DNA of 64,000 bases from Chitinophagaceae bacterium (lineage in GTDB: Bacteria; Bacteroidota; Bacteroidia; Chitinophagales; Chitinophagaceae). The DNA is taken from NCBI GenBank assembly GCA_009996675.1, contig JAACZQ010000019.1:1-64000 (forward strand). The letters run 5' to 3'. Shown here piece by piece: positions 19,496-29,395 of the stretch. A model generated the notes under the pieces. The model was not told the DNA's origin and searched no databases. It saw only the letters and a program-made list of their open reading frames with translations. Every line of letters begins with the position of its first letter. Positions within the stretch are counted from its first letter, which is position 1. Position numbers and translations under genes: made by a program.

Positions 19496-20821
19496 TTATT
19501 TTTTCATCTTCAAACGGTCAACGACATATTGACCAACCTTTCTGCCATAATCTGTACTAACAATACAGGAGCTGTGATAATGGATACCGCCATAAAAGCG
19601 GGCCCAGTTATTTTCTTCAGCAGCCTGCCTGAAAGACTTGAAACTGCGGTTTGGTATACCAAATTCCAGTTCGGTAGAATCCACATAAGCAAAATTATCG
19701 CCGAACACACTGGTCAGCGCTTCTGCCGCGGCCGATGAAATAGTGGAATGTCCACAGGTATATTCCGGGAAAGCAGGTGTTTGCAGGTAAGGGCGCCAAT
19801 TGGGATCAATATGTTCATTGATCACAGTTTCCGGCCTTACGGTATTGTATTTATACTTGGCATACCAGCTTTGGATAAAGCCATCAAATAATGCAATAGC
19901 GGTTTTAGCGACAGCATATACATTGGTGGCAAAATCTGCATTGGCTTTTACAGCCGCAATACCTACAATACTCATCCAGTGACCCGATGGCGAAAACTTT
20001 TTACTGCCGTACATCACATGCCCGGTTACATTCATCTTAAAGGGATTATCATCCCAGAATTCTGCAATGTGCTTTTGTTCGGGTGTGAGTGAATCGCCAG
20101 CTGTTTTGATGGCCATCACCTCCTTATAATAAGGACTCTGCTTATCGGTAATATTAAACGGAATGGGTTTGGGAGCATCAAATAATGAAGCACTGTCCAT
20201 TACCATAGGTCTGATCTCTGCCCAATGGGGTTCTACCGCTGAGGCATACATAGGCGGTGTGGGTACCCAGCGTCCGGGCACTTTCAACACGGCATATTTT
20301 TCAGCACCGCGCGTCTCCAAATAATTATCCTTTTTACTCCAGCGGATGATATTCGCACTCACGCTGTCGGCCAGCACCCGGGATGCTTCAAGCACTTTTT
20401 TGCTCAATCCCAGAGAACGGGCTTTGTTGAGAATACTGTCCTGGTATACCTGCATACTTCCCTCGGGAAAAGTTACCATTTCCCCAACTTTCATATAGGC
20501 CAGCAATGTAGCCAGTTCTATATCCATATCAGGAGTAATGGCAGGAAGGCTGGGCTTTTTCAATCCGTTCAGCTGTCCACCCAATGATTCATATTGTGCC
20601 GGATAAGCAGCCGCAATTACTTCATAAGCTGCCACCGCTGCATAAGCATAATTCCTAGATGCCACCATTGGCGGGAAATTATTACCCATAACCACGGTAT
20701 TCAATTCATGTACAGTTTGACTGAATAATCTGGGATCGTGGAGATATGTTTTATAATCTTCTTTGTTTTGGCAGCCCGCTATACACAGCATCAGCATAAG
20801 CCCACCCATGAGCTTTTTCAT
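19496..20821 (-). CDS. Vanadium-dependent haloperoxidase-like lipoprotein (copy 2, CGH variant)
   Basis: KYKYNTVRP (Kx6RP), PEYTCGHS (Cys for Ser), ARFYGGIHYHSS; lipobox CIAGC. Confidence 0.82.
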   Translation of the reverse strand: MKKLMGGLMLMLCIAGCQNKEDYKTYLHDPRLFSQTVHELNTVVMGNNFPPMVASRNYAYAAVAAYEVIAAAYPAQYESLGGQLNGLKKPSLPAITPDMDIELATLLAYMKVGEMVTFPEGSMQVYQDSILNKARSLGLSKKVLEASRVLADSVSANIIRWSKKDNYLETRGAEKYAVLKVPGRWVPTPPMYASAVEPHWAEIRPMVMDSASLFDAPKPIPFNITDKQSPYYKEVMAIKTAGDSLTPEQKHIAEFWDDNPFKMNVTGHVMYGSKKFSPSGHWMSIVGIAAVKANADFATNVYAVAKTAIALFDGFIQSWYAKYKYNTVRPETVINEHIDPNWRPYLQTPAFPEYTCGHSTISSAAAEALTSVFGDNFAYVDSTELEFGIPNRSFKSFRQAAEENNWARFYGGIHYHSSCIVSTDYGRKVGQYVVDRLKMKK

Positions 20822-20883
20822 AGATCAGTTCCGTTTAATAAATAGTCTTGGTAGTAGAGAAAATGGTCGAGAAAGGGTAAATA

Positions 20884-21444
20884 TTACCCTGCAGTTACCG
20901 GCGGATGATCAATGTCTTTTTCATACCCTGCCGCTAAATGGTCATTGCTGTGCCCGGCTAAAGTCTGTACCGGTGTCACATCCCTAAACTGCCAGGAAAA
21001 AGAATGATCTCCGGTAAAATCCGAGAGCGAGAACTTCAATGCCTGTGGCTGATTGGGTATATTCTGGGTTGATTTTGTAACAGCATAATCATTGGCCAGT
21101 CCGAGGAACACTTCCCGTGCATTACGGATACCGGCTTTTTCGATGTTGGGAACACATAAGAGTTCCAGTGAATCGCGGTAGAAACGGCGCTTCACAAAAT
21201 GATAGGTAACACCATTGATATCTATATTGCCGGATGCATTTTCGAATTCGGCAGTATTGGCCCCATAAGGTGTGCTGGCCGGCACTTTAATGTGCAGGAG
21301 CATGGACTCATCATAACTGTTCTCATACAGTGATGCTTCAAAAGCCCGGTCCGAAGCAGTTTCCATACAGGTCAGTATCAGGCGGTAACCGCCCAGGCTC
21401 AGCATCAGCAGCCCCAATACCAGTATGGAAACAATCTTCTTCAC
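20884..21444 (-). CDS. Hypothetical protein with N-terminal signal/anchor
   Basis: ORF with TM-like N-terminus and His-containing tail 'AGHSNDHLAAGYEKDIDHPP'. Confidence 0.55.
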   Translation of the reverse strand: MKKIVSILVLGLLMLSLGGYRLILTCMETASDRAFEASLYENSYDESMLLHIKVPASTPYGANTAEFENASGNIDINGVTYHFVKRRFYRDSLELLCVPNIEKAGIRNAREVFLGLANDYAVTKSTQNIPNQPQALKFSLSDFTGDHSFSWQFRDVTPVQTLAGHSNDHLAAGYEKDIDHPPVTAG

Positions 21445-21462
21445 AAAATAAATATAAGGATT

Positions 21463-23496
21463 TTATTCAACCGTATAGGTTTTTTTATCAACGCCAACCC
21501 CGGTTATGCGTAGTTTTTTCCAGTTCTTGGGCAGGGCCGATTTGATTTGTGTTAGCCCCTTGGGGGTGATATCAAGCCCGCCGAAACCCATTAGCACAGC
21601 CTGTAAGATTCCACCTGCCCCGGTAGCAAAATAAGGATTGGTTCCTCCCTTGGTTTCTGCAATCACCCGGAAGGGGGGATTGAGGTTGGGCTCATACGCA
21701 TCTTTGAAAAAATGTCCGGCTTTCTCCCCATTACCCAAGCGGGCATACAGCAACGCAAAAATGGCCTGTGTCATGGCCGGGGTTCCCTCATTGGGCACCC
21801 GGGTTTCATAATACTGGAGATCAGCCAGTACCCGTGCAGGGTCACTGACTTCTTTTAATGGATAAGACAGCAGGTTTACATCGGCTTGTTTGATACCCTC
21901 TCCGTTATAGGCCGCATGTTCACGGGTTACCCCGTTCGGCATTTTGAGGATGGGAATATGCTGTGCCACATGCGCCCAGTCCGGGTCTGCTTTCAGCTTC
22001 AGCAACCGCGCGGCTTCTGTGGCATAATTCAATACCGCTTTCGCCGAAGCATTGGTCCAGGCATTATTGTCTACATTCTCTGCCCACTCATCGGCTGCCA
22101 CCACATTATTGATATCGTATTTCCCCGGCCCATTGCGCTCTACACGGCTGGCCCAGAAATCGGCAGTTTCTTTCAAGAGCGGCCATCCCTTTTCACGCAG
22201 CCATACGGTATCCTGTGTAACACAATAATAATTCCAGGCAGCAATACCCACACAGGCAGTGATATGGTGTTCGAATGGACCGCTCAATGCCCATACCGGT
22301 GTTTCTTCTACGCCAGTGGCAGCACTTTCCCAGGGGAACATGGCACCTTTATACCCATGACTGAATGCATTTTTCCGGGCAGCAGGTAAACGGTTATACC
22401 GGTATTCCACCATGCTTTTCGCCATCTCCGGTTGCAGTACCAGCAAGGCCGGATACATCCATAATTCGGTATCCCAGAACACATGGCCATTATACCCCAG
22501 TCCGCTTAAACCCATGGGTGAGGGGCTGTAATCATATCCCTCCCGTACAAAAGAATACAGGTGATACATCATGCTGTGAACATCCTGCTGGGCCTGCGGA
22601 TCTCCTTCAATCTGTATATCACTCTGCCATAGTTTGGACCAGGCCTGCTGATGAAAACGCAGCAGGAGGTCACGACCCTCCAGTTTGGCAAACAGCGTCA
22701 TGCGCTCTGCTTCATTCAGCGGATCATCGTGATGTGCACTGGTAATGGAAGAACCGGCAATGGAAAAGCGATAGGTAGTACCCGCTTTCAGTGTTTTGCC
22801 AAACTTCATCAGGTGGCGGTTATTATCCCACATTTCATGAATCACACGGGGTTCTTCTCCATGTTTCTCTGAAAATAAAAATGTATTGGAAGCACACATC
22901 TGCAGCTTTCCGGTAGGACTTTTGGCAGTAGAGGTAAGGAGACTAATGGTTACATGTGGACGATCGATCTCATTATAATAATTCTGAACATCTTTCAGTG
23001 CATCGGGCGCTTCCATCACCGAAGCAGCGTTCAGGGTTATATCTTTTTTAGCAGTGATTTCCACATCCATCAATACCGTAAAGGGCAAATGACGCAGTGA
23101 ATAGTAAGTATAGCGTATACTGGCTTTATCGCCATAATCAAAACGGGTGGTGAAAGAAGCCTGTTTCATATCCAGCTCCTGCTGAAAACCCCGGGTATCA
23201 GCTGCACTGATTTCTTTTCCATCAATACCCAACTGCATATTCAGCAGATTAAAGCTGCGCAGGAAATTACTCACGCGGCCGCGACCATATAAATCGTAAG
23301 CACCAGCCAGTACCACATCTTTTACTTTGAAGGGTTCCGGGGAAGAAACAATGCCAATCATACCATTAGCAACCGTAATACCGTAATAACCGGAAGGGTT
23401 TATGGCCGTAGCGCTAATCTTCCAGGGATCCTGTGCCATTACCTGTTTTCCAGACAGGCAAAAGAAAACCGCGAAAAGCAAGATCAATCGTTTCAT
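21463..23496 (-). CDS. Secreted glycoside hydrolase family 65 protein
   Basis: 'GLGYNGHVFWDTELWMYPALLVLQPEMAKSMVEYRYNRL', 'VVAADEWAENVDNNAWTNASAK', signal peptide. Confidence 0.88.
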   Translation of the reverse strand: MKRLILLFAVFFCLSGKQVMAQDPWKISATAINPSGYYGITVANGMIGIVSSPEPFKVKDVVLAGAYDLYGRGRVSNFLRSFNLLNMQLGIDGKEISAADTRGFQQELDMKQASFTTRFDYGDKASIRYTYYSLRHLPFTVLMDVEITAKKDITLNAASVMEAPDALKDVQNYYNEIDRPHVTISLLTSTAKSPTGKLQMCASNTFLFSEKHGEEPRVIHEMWDNNRHLMKFGKTLKAGTTYRFSIAGSSITSAHHDDPLNEAERMTLFAKLEGRDLLLRFHQQAWSKLWQSDIQIEGDPQAQQDVHSMMYHLYSFVREGYDYSPSPMGLSGLGYNGHVFWDTELWMYPALLVLQPEMAKSMVEYRYNRLPAARKNAFSHGYKGAMFPWESAATGVEETPVWALSGPFEHHITACVGIAAWNYYCVTQDTVWLREKGWPLLKETADFWASRVERNGPGKYDINNVVAADEWAENVDNNAWTNASAKAVLNYATEAARLLKLKADPDWAHVAQHIPILKMPNGVTREHAAYNGEGIKQADVNLLSYPLKEVSDPARVLADLQYYETRVPNEGTPAMTQAIFALLYARLGNGEKAGHFFKDAYEPNLNPPFRVIAETKGGTNPYFATGAGGILQAVLMGFGGLDITPKGLTQIKSALPKNWKKLRITGVGVDKKTYTVE

Positions 23497-23525
23497 AATG
23501 CTTAATTTGTAGTATTAACCTGAGT

Positions 23526-23533
23526 CAAATTTA
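23526..23533 (-). promoter_or_regulatory. Candidate -7 element TAAATTTG for the GH65 gene
   Basis: TAnnTTTG in the 50-bp divergent intergenic region; -33 not convincing. Confidence 0.35.
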
Positions 23534-23546
23534 CTCTAAACCCTGT

Positions 23547-26500
23547 ATGAAACCCTGCTTTTTTGGGGTGGCTTGCCTATTCCTGCTACTGGGCTGCCAA
23601 TCCCGTCCAACCCTGTTTGAATCGGTGACACCGGAAAAATCCGGCATCCGGTTCGCAAATCATATTGCCGAAACCGAACAGCTGAATATTCTCAACTACG
23701 AATACCTCTATAATGGCGGTGGCGTAGGCGTGGGTGATTTCAACAACGACAGCCTGCCCGATCTCTATTTCACAGGCAATATGGTTCCCAATAAACTCTA
23801 CCTTAACAAGGGCAATTTCAAATTTGAAGATATTACCGAAGCAGCCGGGGTGGATGGTGCCGGCAGGTGGAGCAAGGGTGCCAGTATTGTGGATATTAAC
23901 AATGATGGCTTAATGGATATTTATGTGTGTACTGCTGTACTACCCGACAGCAATGCACGCAAAAATCTCTTGTACATCAACCGCGGCATCAATAAAGCCA
24001 CAGGCCTTCCGGTATTTGAGGAATCAGCTGCCGCTTACGGACTGGCCGATGCTTCCAATACACATATGGCTGCTTTCTTTGACTATGATAACGATGGTGA
24101 TCTGGATGTTTACCTCCTGCTCAATGACCTGGATGGCACTTATCCCAATGAATTTCGTCCCATCAGAAAAGACGGTTCCTGGCCCAATACCGATAAACTT
24201 TTGGAGAACCGGTTCGACAGTACACTGGGACATGCGGTCTTCTCCGACGTATCTGCCCGTGCGGGTATTCTGATTGAAGGACATGGCCTGGGTGTGAGCA
24301 TTGCCGATATTAACCAGGATGGATGGAAAGATATTTATGTAAGCAATGATTATCTGTCCAACAATATACTGTACATCAATAATGGCAATGGCACATTTAC
24401 CGATCAGTCGTGCATCTATTTCAAACATACCAGTAAGAATGCCATGGGTAATGATATTGCCGATATCAATAACGATGGGTATGCCGACATTATTGAAACC
24501 GATATGATGCCGGCTGATAACTATCGTCTGAAAATGATGCATTCCGATATCAGTTACCAGACTTTCCAGAACAGCGACCGTTTTGGTTACCAATATCAGT
24601 ATCCCCGCAACACATTACAATTGAATCAGGGATTTTCACCCGGTGATTCTGCCAGACCGGTATTCAGTGAGATTGCTTATTTGAGTGGTGTGGCGCAAAC
24701 CGACTGGAGTTGGTCGCCACTGCTGGCAGATATGGATAATGATGGGTTCCGCGACCTGATCGTTAGTAATGGCCTGCCGAAAGATATGTCGGACAAGGAT
24801 TTTATGGCTTACCGCCAGAATGCTGTTGCCAATGCCCCGCTGACAACGGTCTTACAGCAATTGTCGGAGGTGAAGATCAGCAATTACATTTATCGCAATA
24901 ACGGCGATCTGCAATTCACTGATATGACCAAGGCCTGGGGTTGGGACTTCCCTACTTTCTCTGCGGGCATGGCGTATGCTGATCTGGATGGTGATGGTGA
25001 CCTGGATGTGGTGATCAATAATTCCAACATGCCGGTTACACTGCTGCGCAACAAAGAATCGGAAGCCAAAATCCAAACACATTACCTGCGAGTTGCGCTG
25101 AAAGGAACAGCTTTCAATAGGCATGGTATTGGTGCCAACATCAGTTTATTTTACCAGGGCAAACAACAAAATACAGAACTTACCCCTTACCGGGGCTATC
25201 TCTCTACGGTGGAAACAGCCGCACATTTTGGGTTGGGTAATAGTACCAAGGTGGATTCATTAGTCATACACTGGCCCGATCACCGCAGGCAGGTGATCAA
25301 AAATCCTGGCATAGATCGGGTATTGCAAGTGTCATACGATACATCGGCACCCGTTGTGCCGGTTCATCCGCCGCAGGCAACATCTCCATCATTATTTGCC
25401 GAAGTAAAAAATGCCGGAGACCTACGCTTTGTTTTTTCAGAAATCGACTTTATTGATTTTGATATTCAAAAATTATTACCGCATAAATTTACACAATACG
25501 GCCCTTCACTGGCTGCCGGCGATCTGAATAGCGACGGGCTGGATGACCTGGTCGTTGGCGGCGGTTCTCCTTTCCATGCGTCTGCTTTTTTTCAGCAACC
25601 CAATGGGAAATTTATACGCAAGAAAATGCCCGGCTTCAATGAGCCACAGTTACAGGATGATGCCGGCATTTGTTTACTGGATGCAGACCAGGATGGCGAT
25701 CTGGATATTTACATAGCATCCGGTGGTGCTGAAAACGAACCACAGACAAAAGCCTATACCGATCATTTTTACCTGAATGATGGCAAAGGTAATTTCACAG
25801 AACTGAGTAATACTGATTTTACCAATAACCGAACCAGCAAGAGCTGTGTAATTGCGGCAGATTATGACCGCGACGGCGATCTGGATATCTTCCTTGGCGG
25901 AAGGATCTTACCGGGACAGTACCCCATGCCCGTGAGCAGTTTTATTTACCGCAATGATAGCAAAGCAGGGAAAATCATCTTTACAGATGTTACCCGGACT
26001 GTTGCACCTGAAATGCAGCATATTGGTATGATCACATCGGCCCGCTGGTCGGATATGAATAATGATAACCAACCCGATCTGTTGTTAACAACCGACTGGG
26101 GTAGCATACAGGTATTCCGCAATGAAAAAGGGGTGCTGAAAAAAGTAAGCACAGGCCAGGAACAACAAACCGGCTGGTGGAACAGTATTACCGCCGCCGA
26201 TCTGGACAATGATGGTGATATGGATTATGTGGTAGGTAATTATGGTAACAATGGTTTCCTGCAACCCAGACCTGAGACCCCGGTTCGCGGTTATGCTAAA
26301 GACTTTGACAATAATTCCAGCTTAGATGCCGTATTCAGTACTTATTTGCCTACAGGTGTACGCGGGCCATTGAAAGAATACCCCATAGTAGCCCGTGATC
26401 TCTTTCTGAAGGAACTGACAGTATTTAAAGAGCGATACCCCAATTATGCTTCTTATGCCAAGAGTGATATAGGACAGTTATTCCCGGAACAACTTATGAA

Positions 26501-27095
26501 CAATGCCTACAAAGTACAGGCAACTAATTTTCATACCGGCTGGTTAGAGAACAAAGGTAATTTTCAACTGGAATGGCACACACTGCCTATTGAAGCACAG
26601 TTTGCACCGGTATATGGCATGGTGGCGCGCGATTTTAATGGCGATGGCTGGGTAGATATAGCGCTCTGTGGTAATGAATATTCCATGGCACCCTATCTGG
26701 GCAGGTACGATGCGCTGAATGGCCTGGTATTACTCAATAAAAGCAAAGGGCAATTTCAAGCACTCAGTCTGCCGGAAAGCGGTTTATGGATTCCCGGTAA
26801 TGCAAAATCCCTGGTTGAAATGAGTATTGGTAAAAACTATGCACTGGTAGCCGGACAAAACAGGGATATGCTGAAAGCCTTCTCCGCACAACGCTACAGC
26901 TTCCCGGTTATACCCGCTAAACCAGGAGAATCCTTTGCCATCGTTACTTTAAAAAATGGCAGCACCCGGCGGGAAGAATTGTATACCGGCAACGGCTTTC
27001 TCTCCCAGTCTGTCCCCATGCTAACCCTGACACCAGCCATACAGGAAATCAAATTTGTACAAACGAATGGCAGTTCCAGAATTGTAAAACCCTAA
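23547..27095 (+). CDS. VCBS/FG-GAP repeat + ASPIC/UnbV domain lipoprotein (copy A)
   Basis: Repeated DxNxDGxxDIY motifs, ASPIC/UnbV-like 'RHGIGANISLFYQGKQQNTELTPYRGYLSTVE...HFGLG', lipobox LLGC. Confidence 0.9.
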   Translation: MKPCFFGVACLFLLLGCQSRPTLFESVTPEKSGIRFANHIAETEQLNILNYEYLYNGGGVGVGDFNNDSLPDLYFTGNMVPNKLYLNKGNFKFEDITEAAGVDGAGRWSKGASIVDINNDGLMDIYVCTAVLPDSNARKNLLYINRGINKATGLPVFEESAAAYGLADASNTHMAAFFDYDNDGDLDVYLLLNDLDGTYPNEFRPIRKDGSWPNTDKLLENRFDSTLGHAVFSDVSARAGILIEGHGLGVSIADINQDGWKDIYVSNDYLSNNILYINNGNGTFTDQSCIYFKHTSKNAMGNDIADINNDGYADIIETDMMPADNYRLKMMHSDISYQTFQNSDRFGYQYQYPRNTLQLNQGFSPGDSARPVFSEIAYLSGVAQTDWSWSPLLADMDNDGFRDLIVSNGLPKDMSDKDFMAYRQNAVANAPLTTVLQQLSEVKISNYIYRNNGDLQFTDMTKAWGWDFPTFSAGMAYADLDGDGDLDVVINNSNMPVTLLRNKESEAKIQTHYLRVALKGTAFNRHGIGANISLFYQGKQQNTELTPYRGYLSTVETAAHFGLGNSTKVDSLVIHWPDHRRQVIKNPGIDRVLQVSYDTSAPVVPVHPPQATSPSLFAEVKNAGDLRFVFSEIDFIDFDIQKLLPHKFTQYGPSLAAGDLNSDGLDDLVVGGGSPFHASAFFQQPNGKFIRKKMPGFNEPQLQDDAGICLLDADQDGDLDIYIASGGAENEPQTKAYTDHFYLNDGKGNFTELSNTDFTNNRTSKSCVIAADYDRDGDLDIFLGGRILPGQYPMPVSSFIYRNDSKAGKIIFTDVTRTVAPEMQHIGMITSARWSDMNNDNQPDLLLTTDWGSIQVFRNEKGVLKKVSTGQEQQTGWWNSITAADLDNDGDMDYVVGNYGNNGFLQPRPETPVRGYAKDFDNNSSLDAVFSTYLPTGVRGPLKEYPIVARDLFLKELTVFKERYPNYASYAKSDIGQLFPEQLMNNAYKVQATNFHTGWLENKGNFQLEWHTLPIEAQFAPVYGMVARDFNGDGWVDIALCGNEYSMAPYLGRYDALNGLVLLNKSKGQFQALSLPESGLWIPGNAKSLVEMSIGKNYALVAGQNRDMLKAFSAQRYSFPVIPAKPGESFAIVTLKNGSTRREELYTGNGFLSQSVPMLTLTPAIQEIKFVQTNGSSRIVKP

Positions 27096-27098
27096 CGC

Positions 27099-28409
27099 AT
27101 GAATGGTAAATTATTGCTTGCAGCTTGTCTGTTCACCTTTACCCTGAGCTGGCAGTCCTGTACCCAAAAGCAAACACAACAGTATTTCGGAAACGCTTTA
27201 CAGCGGGCCTGCGTGCAGGAATTAACCAATGTAATTGTATACGATATTCTCAATCCGCCCGTAGCCAGTCGCATGTACGCTTACTCCAATCTCGCGTATT
27301 ACGAAGCGATCCGCGGAACAGACATCAACTATCCTTCCCTTCTTCCCAGGCTCAAGGGATTCGATACTGTATCGGCACCTCAACCCAGACGGGGTTATGA
27401 TTATAGACTCGCCGCTGTTACCGCTTTTATGCAGGTGGCAGAGAAACTTGTTTTTTCAAAAGACAGTATTCGTGCAGCGAGGGAACGATTATTACAGGAA
27501 TTTGGCAATCTGGATAAAACGGTTTATCAGCAATCTGTACAATGGGGAGAAAAAGTTGCTGCTGTTATCCTGCAACGCGCAGCAAATGACCAGTATAAGA
27601 TTACCCGCGGTATGCCCCGCTTCAGCGTATTAAAAGAGAAAGGTATCTGGCAACAGACACCACCCGATTATGAAGAAGCTGCTGAACCCAACTGGTGGCG
27701 GATTCAGCCTTTGTTACTGGATTCTGCTACTCAGTTTGCACCACCACGGCCACCGGCCTATTCACTGGACACAAAAAGTCAGTACCACAAAGAGTTACTG
27801 GAATTATACCAGATGAGTCAGGCCCTTACGCCAGAGCAAAAGCTCATTGCCCGTTTCTGGGATGACAATCCTTTTGTATCGGAACACAAGGGCCATCTCA
27901 CATACGCCAATAAAAAAACAACGCCTGTTGGCCACTGGATGGGCATCAGTGCTATCCTATGCACCAATGCAAACCTTACGGAACTGCAAACTGCCAAAGC
28001 TTTCGCCCTTACATCGGCCGCAATCTTCGATGGTTTTATTTCCTGCTGGCAGGAGAAATATTTCAGCAAAACGGTACGGCCGGTAACAGTCATCCGCGAA
28101 ACTATTGCCTCGGAATGGAATCCTTTATTGCAAACACCGCCCTTCCCGGAATATACCAGCGGGCATAGCGTAATATCCGGTGCTGCAGCGAGGATATTAG
28201 CGCAGCAGGTTGGCAATAAAATAGCATTCCGGGATACCACAGAGCTCCGCTACCTCGGCCTTGAAAGAAGTTTCAGTTCAGTAGAAGCAGCGGCGGAAGA
28301 AGTCAGCATAAGCCGTATGTATGGCGGTATTCATTACCGATCGGCGGTTGACAACGGACTGGCCCAGGGCCGGAAAATCGCTGACCTATACAACAGGATA
28401 TTCCCTTAA
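27099..28409 (+). CDS. Vanadium-dependent haloperoxidase-like lipoprotein (copy 3)
   Basis: KYFSKTVRP (Kx6RP), PEYTSGHS, SRMYGGIHYRSA; signal 'FTLSWQSC'; 3 bp after copy A. Confidence 0.85.
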   Translation: MNGKLLLAACLFTFTLSWQSCTQKQTQQYFGNALQRACVQELTNVIVYDILNPPVASRMYAYSNLAYYEAIRGTDINYPSLLPRLKGFDTVSAPQPRRGYDYRLAAVTAFMQVAEKLVFSKDSIRAARERLLQEFGNLDKTVYQQSVQWGEKVAAVILQRAANDQYKITRGMPRFSVLKEKGIWQQTPPDYEEAAEPNWWRIQPLLLDSATQFAPPRPPAYSLDTKSQYHKELLELYQMSQALTPEQKLIARFWDDNPFVSEHKGHLTYANKKTTPVGHWMGISAILCTNANLTELQTAKAFALTSAAIFDGFISCWQEKYFSKTVRPVTVIRETIASEWNPLLQTPPFPEYTSGHSVISGAAARILAQQVGNKIAFRDTTELRYLGLERSFSSVEAAAEEVSISRMYGGIHYRSAVDNGLAQGRKIADLYNRIFP

Positions 28410-28474
28410 CAGATTGAGATTTTTTCAACAGGCAGTAATGCAATAAATTTATCAGGCCAAAAGAGAGGATCTGT

Positions 28475-29395
28475 ATGAAAAAACTATTACTTGCCATCAT
28501 TGTACTGGTATTGATTGCCGGTTTTTTATTGCCCCGGAAGAAATCAGACAACCTGAGTGCTGTTGCCAATATGCCTTTCGATGCAGTATCCCGGCTCCTT
28601 TCACAGCCTGCCCAATGGCATAAATGGTGGCCCGGTAAGCAGACCAATGATTCCACCTATCTCTATGACGGACAACCCGTGCAGGTTCAAACTGTGTTAT
28701 TGAATGGTTTTGTTGGTAATATGGATATGAAGGGTATTCCGGCTTCCATCAATTTTCAGAGCATGGTGGGGACCGATGCACAAACACAACTGCAATTGGG
28801 AATCCATTTTCAGTTTTCCGGCAATCCGTTGGTAAGAAGCTGGCAATACCTGAAATACCTGGGAGCCAGAAGCAGCTTCAATACTTTTATCAATCATATC
28901 AAAGACAGTTTGTCCAGCGTTGAGAATGTATATGGTTTCCCCATTCGCATGGAAAAAGTTCCGGACTCTTCGCTTATATCTATGCGAAAAACATTTGACC
29001 ACGAGCCAAGCACTGCGGAGATTTATGCATTGATTGATCAGATAAAAGCCTATGTAGCCAGTCAGAACAGCAAACAGGTCAACCCCGCTATACTAAATGT
29101 GATCAAGGAAGATAGCCTGCACTATTTAACCATGGTAGCAGTGCCGGTAACTGGCAACCTGCCAGGAACTGAACAATTCTTGTTGAAGAATATGATGCTG
29201 GGCAATATCATTGTAGCACCGGTAACAGGAGGCCCGCAGCGCATTAAAGCCTGCTGGGAAGCGGTTCAGAATTATATCCGCGACTACCGCAAAACTTCGC
29301 CGGCCATTTCTTTTGAAAGGCTTATCACCGATCGGAGAAGGGAACCCGATACCAGCAAATGGGTTACCACCATCAATTACCCGGTATTCAACTGA
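28475..29395 (+). CDS. Membrane-anchored SRPBCC/GyrI-like domain protein
   Basis: N-terminal TM helix, SRPBCC-like 'MPFDAVSRLLSQPAQWHKWWPG', C-terminal GyrI-like effector-domain pattern. Confidence 0.6.
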   Translation: MKKLLLAIIVLVLIAGFLLPRKKSDNLSAVANMPFDAVSRLLSQPAQWHKWWPGKQTNDSTYLYDGQPVQVQTVLLNGFVGNMDMKGIPASINFQSMVGTDAQTQLQLGIHFQFSGNPLVRSWQYLKYLGARSSFNTFINHIKDSLSSVENVYGFPIRMEKVPDSSLISMRKTFDHEPSTAEIYALIDQIKAYVASQNSKQVNPAILNVIKEDSLHYLTMVAVPVTGNLPGTEQFLLKNMMLGNIIVAPVTGGPQRIKACWEAVQNYIRDYRKTSPAISFERLITDRRREPDTSKWVTTINYPVFN

